Positions 63,551-64,000 of a DNA stretch of 64,000 nucleotides are shown piece by piece. Source of the stretch: Sulfurospirillum diekertiae (GTDB lineage Bacteria > Campylobacterota > Campylobacteria > Campylobacterales > Sulfurospirillaceae); the NCBI RefSeq assembly GCF_002309535.1, contig NZ_CP023275.1, forward strand, positions 186,001-250,000, written 5' to 3'. The translations under genes and the position numbers were made by a program. The notes below the pieces were generated by a model, which saw nothing but the letters and a program-made list of their open reading frames with translations, was not told the origin of the DNA and ran no database searches. Position 1 is the stretch's first letter; each line of letters starts with the position of its first letter.

Positions 63551-64000
63551 GGTCGTGGCTTTACTCATCCACGCCTCAAGCCCTCTCCAGTCCTCTTCTT
63601 CAATCATTTTTTTTGACTTTTCGAGCTCTTGTTCAAAGACCTCAATAGAACTTAAAAGGTTGGTTTTGTTTTGTCTAAAAATATCAGACCACATTTGAGG
63701 CGAGCTTTTTGCCACACGACTCATATCTCTAAAACCACCAGCGGCGAGGGCTAAAATACTCTTAGGATCTTCTTGTCCCATAACACTATTTGCCAACGCA
63801 TAACTAATAACATGGGGAAGATGCGATATAAACGAAGCATGCGCATCATGTGAAATAGGATCCATAAAGACAATTTTCATGCCAATATGTGAGAACATCT
63901 GAATGGCTCGGTTTTTATGCAGGTCATTGCTGTTATCCGTGTCGCATAAAACAACGACTTTATCATGATAGAGATTTTGAATAGCAGCGCTTGGACCAAA
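63533..64000 (-). CDS. tyrA: Prephenate dehydrogenase, C-terminal part (5' end outside window)
   Basis: Tyrosine synthesis, NAD-dependent. The frame is open to the window edge, beginning FGPSAAIQNLYHDKVVVLC and continuing through MKIVFMDPISHDAHASFISHLPHVISYALA (as DAHASFISHLPHVISYALA), which carries the substrate-binding histidines of the dehydrogenase C-terminal domain. 155 residues are visible; about 120 N-terminal ones, with the NAD-binding fold, are missing. It converges on the BatD-like gene and overlaps its last 18 bases. Confidence 0.93.
   Translation of the reverse strand, partial: FGPSAAIQNLYHDKVVVLCDTDNSNDLHKNRAIQMFSHIGMKIVFMDPISHDAHASFISHLPHVISYALANSVMGQEDPKSILALAAGGFRDMSRVAKSSPQMWSDIFRQNKTNLLSSIEVFEQELEKSKKMIEEEDWRGLEAWMSKATTLHKIL

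Noticed and set aside
1-64000. CRISPR arrays, rRNA genes, tRNA genes, prophage
   Set aside because: No regularly spaced repeats, no rRNA-like sequence, no cloverleaf in the intergenic gaps, and no phage structural genes are visible.

Overview
The window is a dense piece of chromosome, almost certainly from a free-living Campylobacterota (Epsilonproteobacteria), with Sulfurospirillum or a close relative as the best guess. The base composition is AT-rich. Several genes are typical of the group: a CheA-CheY fusion, HisIE, the short YrdC-like protein, tandem DUF2393 proteins and an extended QueH. The order mreB-mreC-carB, rplY-pth-lysA-pheA-hisC-fliF-fliG-fliH-dxs-perR and ahpC-fdxA-ndk-rpmF-plsX-fabH matches, from memory, Campylobacter jejuni gene order. 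The genus is an inference. The longest stretch without a gene is 387 bases (53717-54103).

Layout. 1-8.3 kb: the end of purF, a radical SAM protein, two DUF2393 membrane proteins, hisIE, an SPFH protein, ilvE, an aldehyde dehydrogenase behind a structured leader, and bcp. 8.3-14.6 kb: a minus-strand envelope locus with a DUF748/AsmA-like protein, a response regulator, a histidine kinase and a monohaem outer-membrane barrel. 14.7-30.1 kb: queH, fabZ, lpxA, clpX, mreBC, carB, a YrdC-like gene, a lone HNH endonuclease, tcdA, surE, lpxB, greA, argC and an LpxH-like hydrolase. 30.1-33.9 kb: cheV, cheA and cheW. 33.9-42.8 kb: metF, a Lys/Asp heptad-repeat exported protein, serB, transaldolase split by an insertion sequence, pilT, rplY, pth, an LptF/G protein and lysA. 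42.8-51.6 kb: pheA, hisC, fliFGH, dxs, perR and ahpC. 51.7-64 kb: a chemoreceptor, ferredoxin, ndk, the DUF177-rpmF-plsX-fabH cluster, a MoxR/Bat operon and the end of tyrA.

The strongest unexplained signal is a dispersed 12-base palindrome, TTTACATGTAAA. I count 16 exact copies and 30 copies of its TACATGTA core, where base composition predicts about 0.02 and 2. Nearly all lie inside genes and are read as Leu-His-Val-Lys/Asn or Phe-Thr-Cys-Lys in unrelated proteins. The motif is absent from the insertion sequence. It behaves like a genome-wide DNA mark (uptake sequence, HIP1-like repeat, methylation or nucleoid-protein site).

A second theme is gene damage. cheA has an in-frame TAA plus a Gly-to-Arg change beside its phospho-accepting histidine. 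tal is split by a recent 914-bp IS5-type element with intact 18-bp ends and a target duplication. dxs carries a one-base frameshift at a short G run. Together these suggest a culture-adapted strain, sequence errors, or both.
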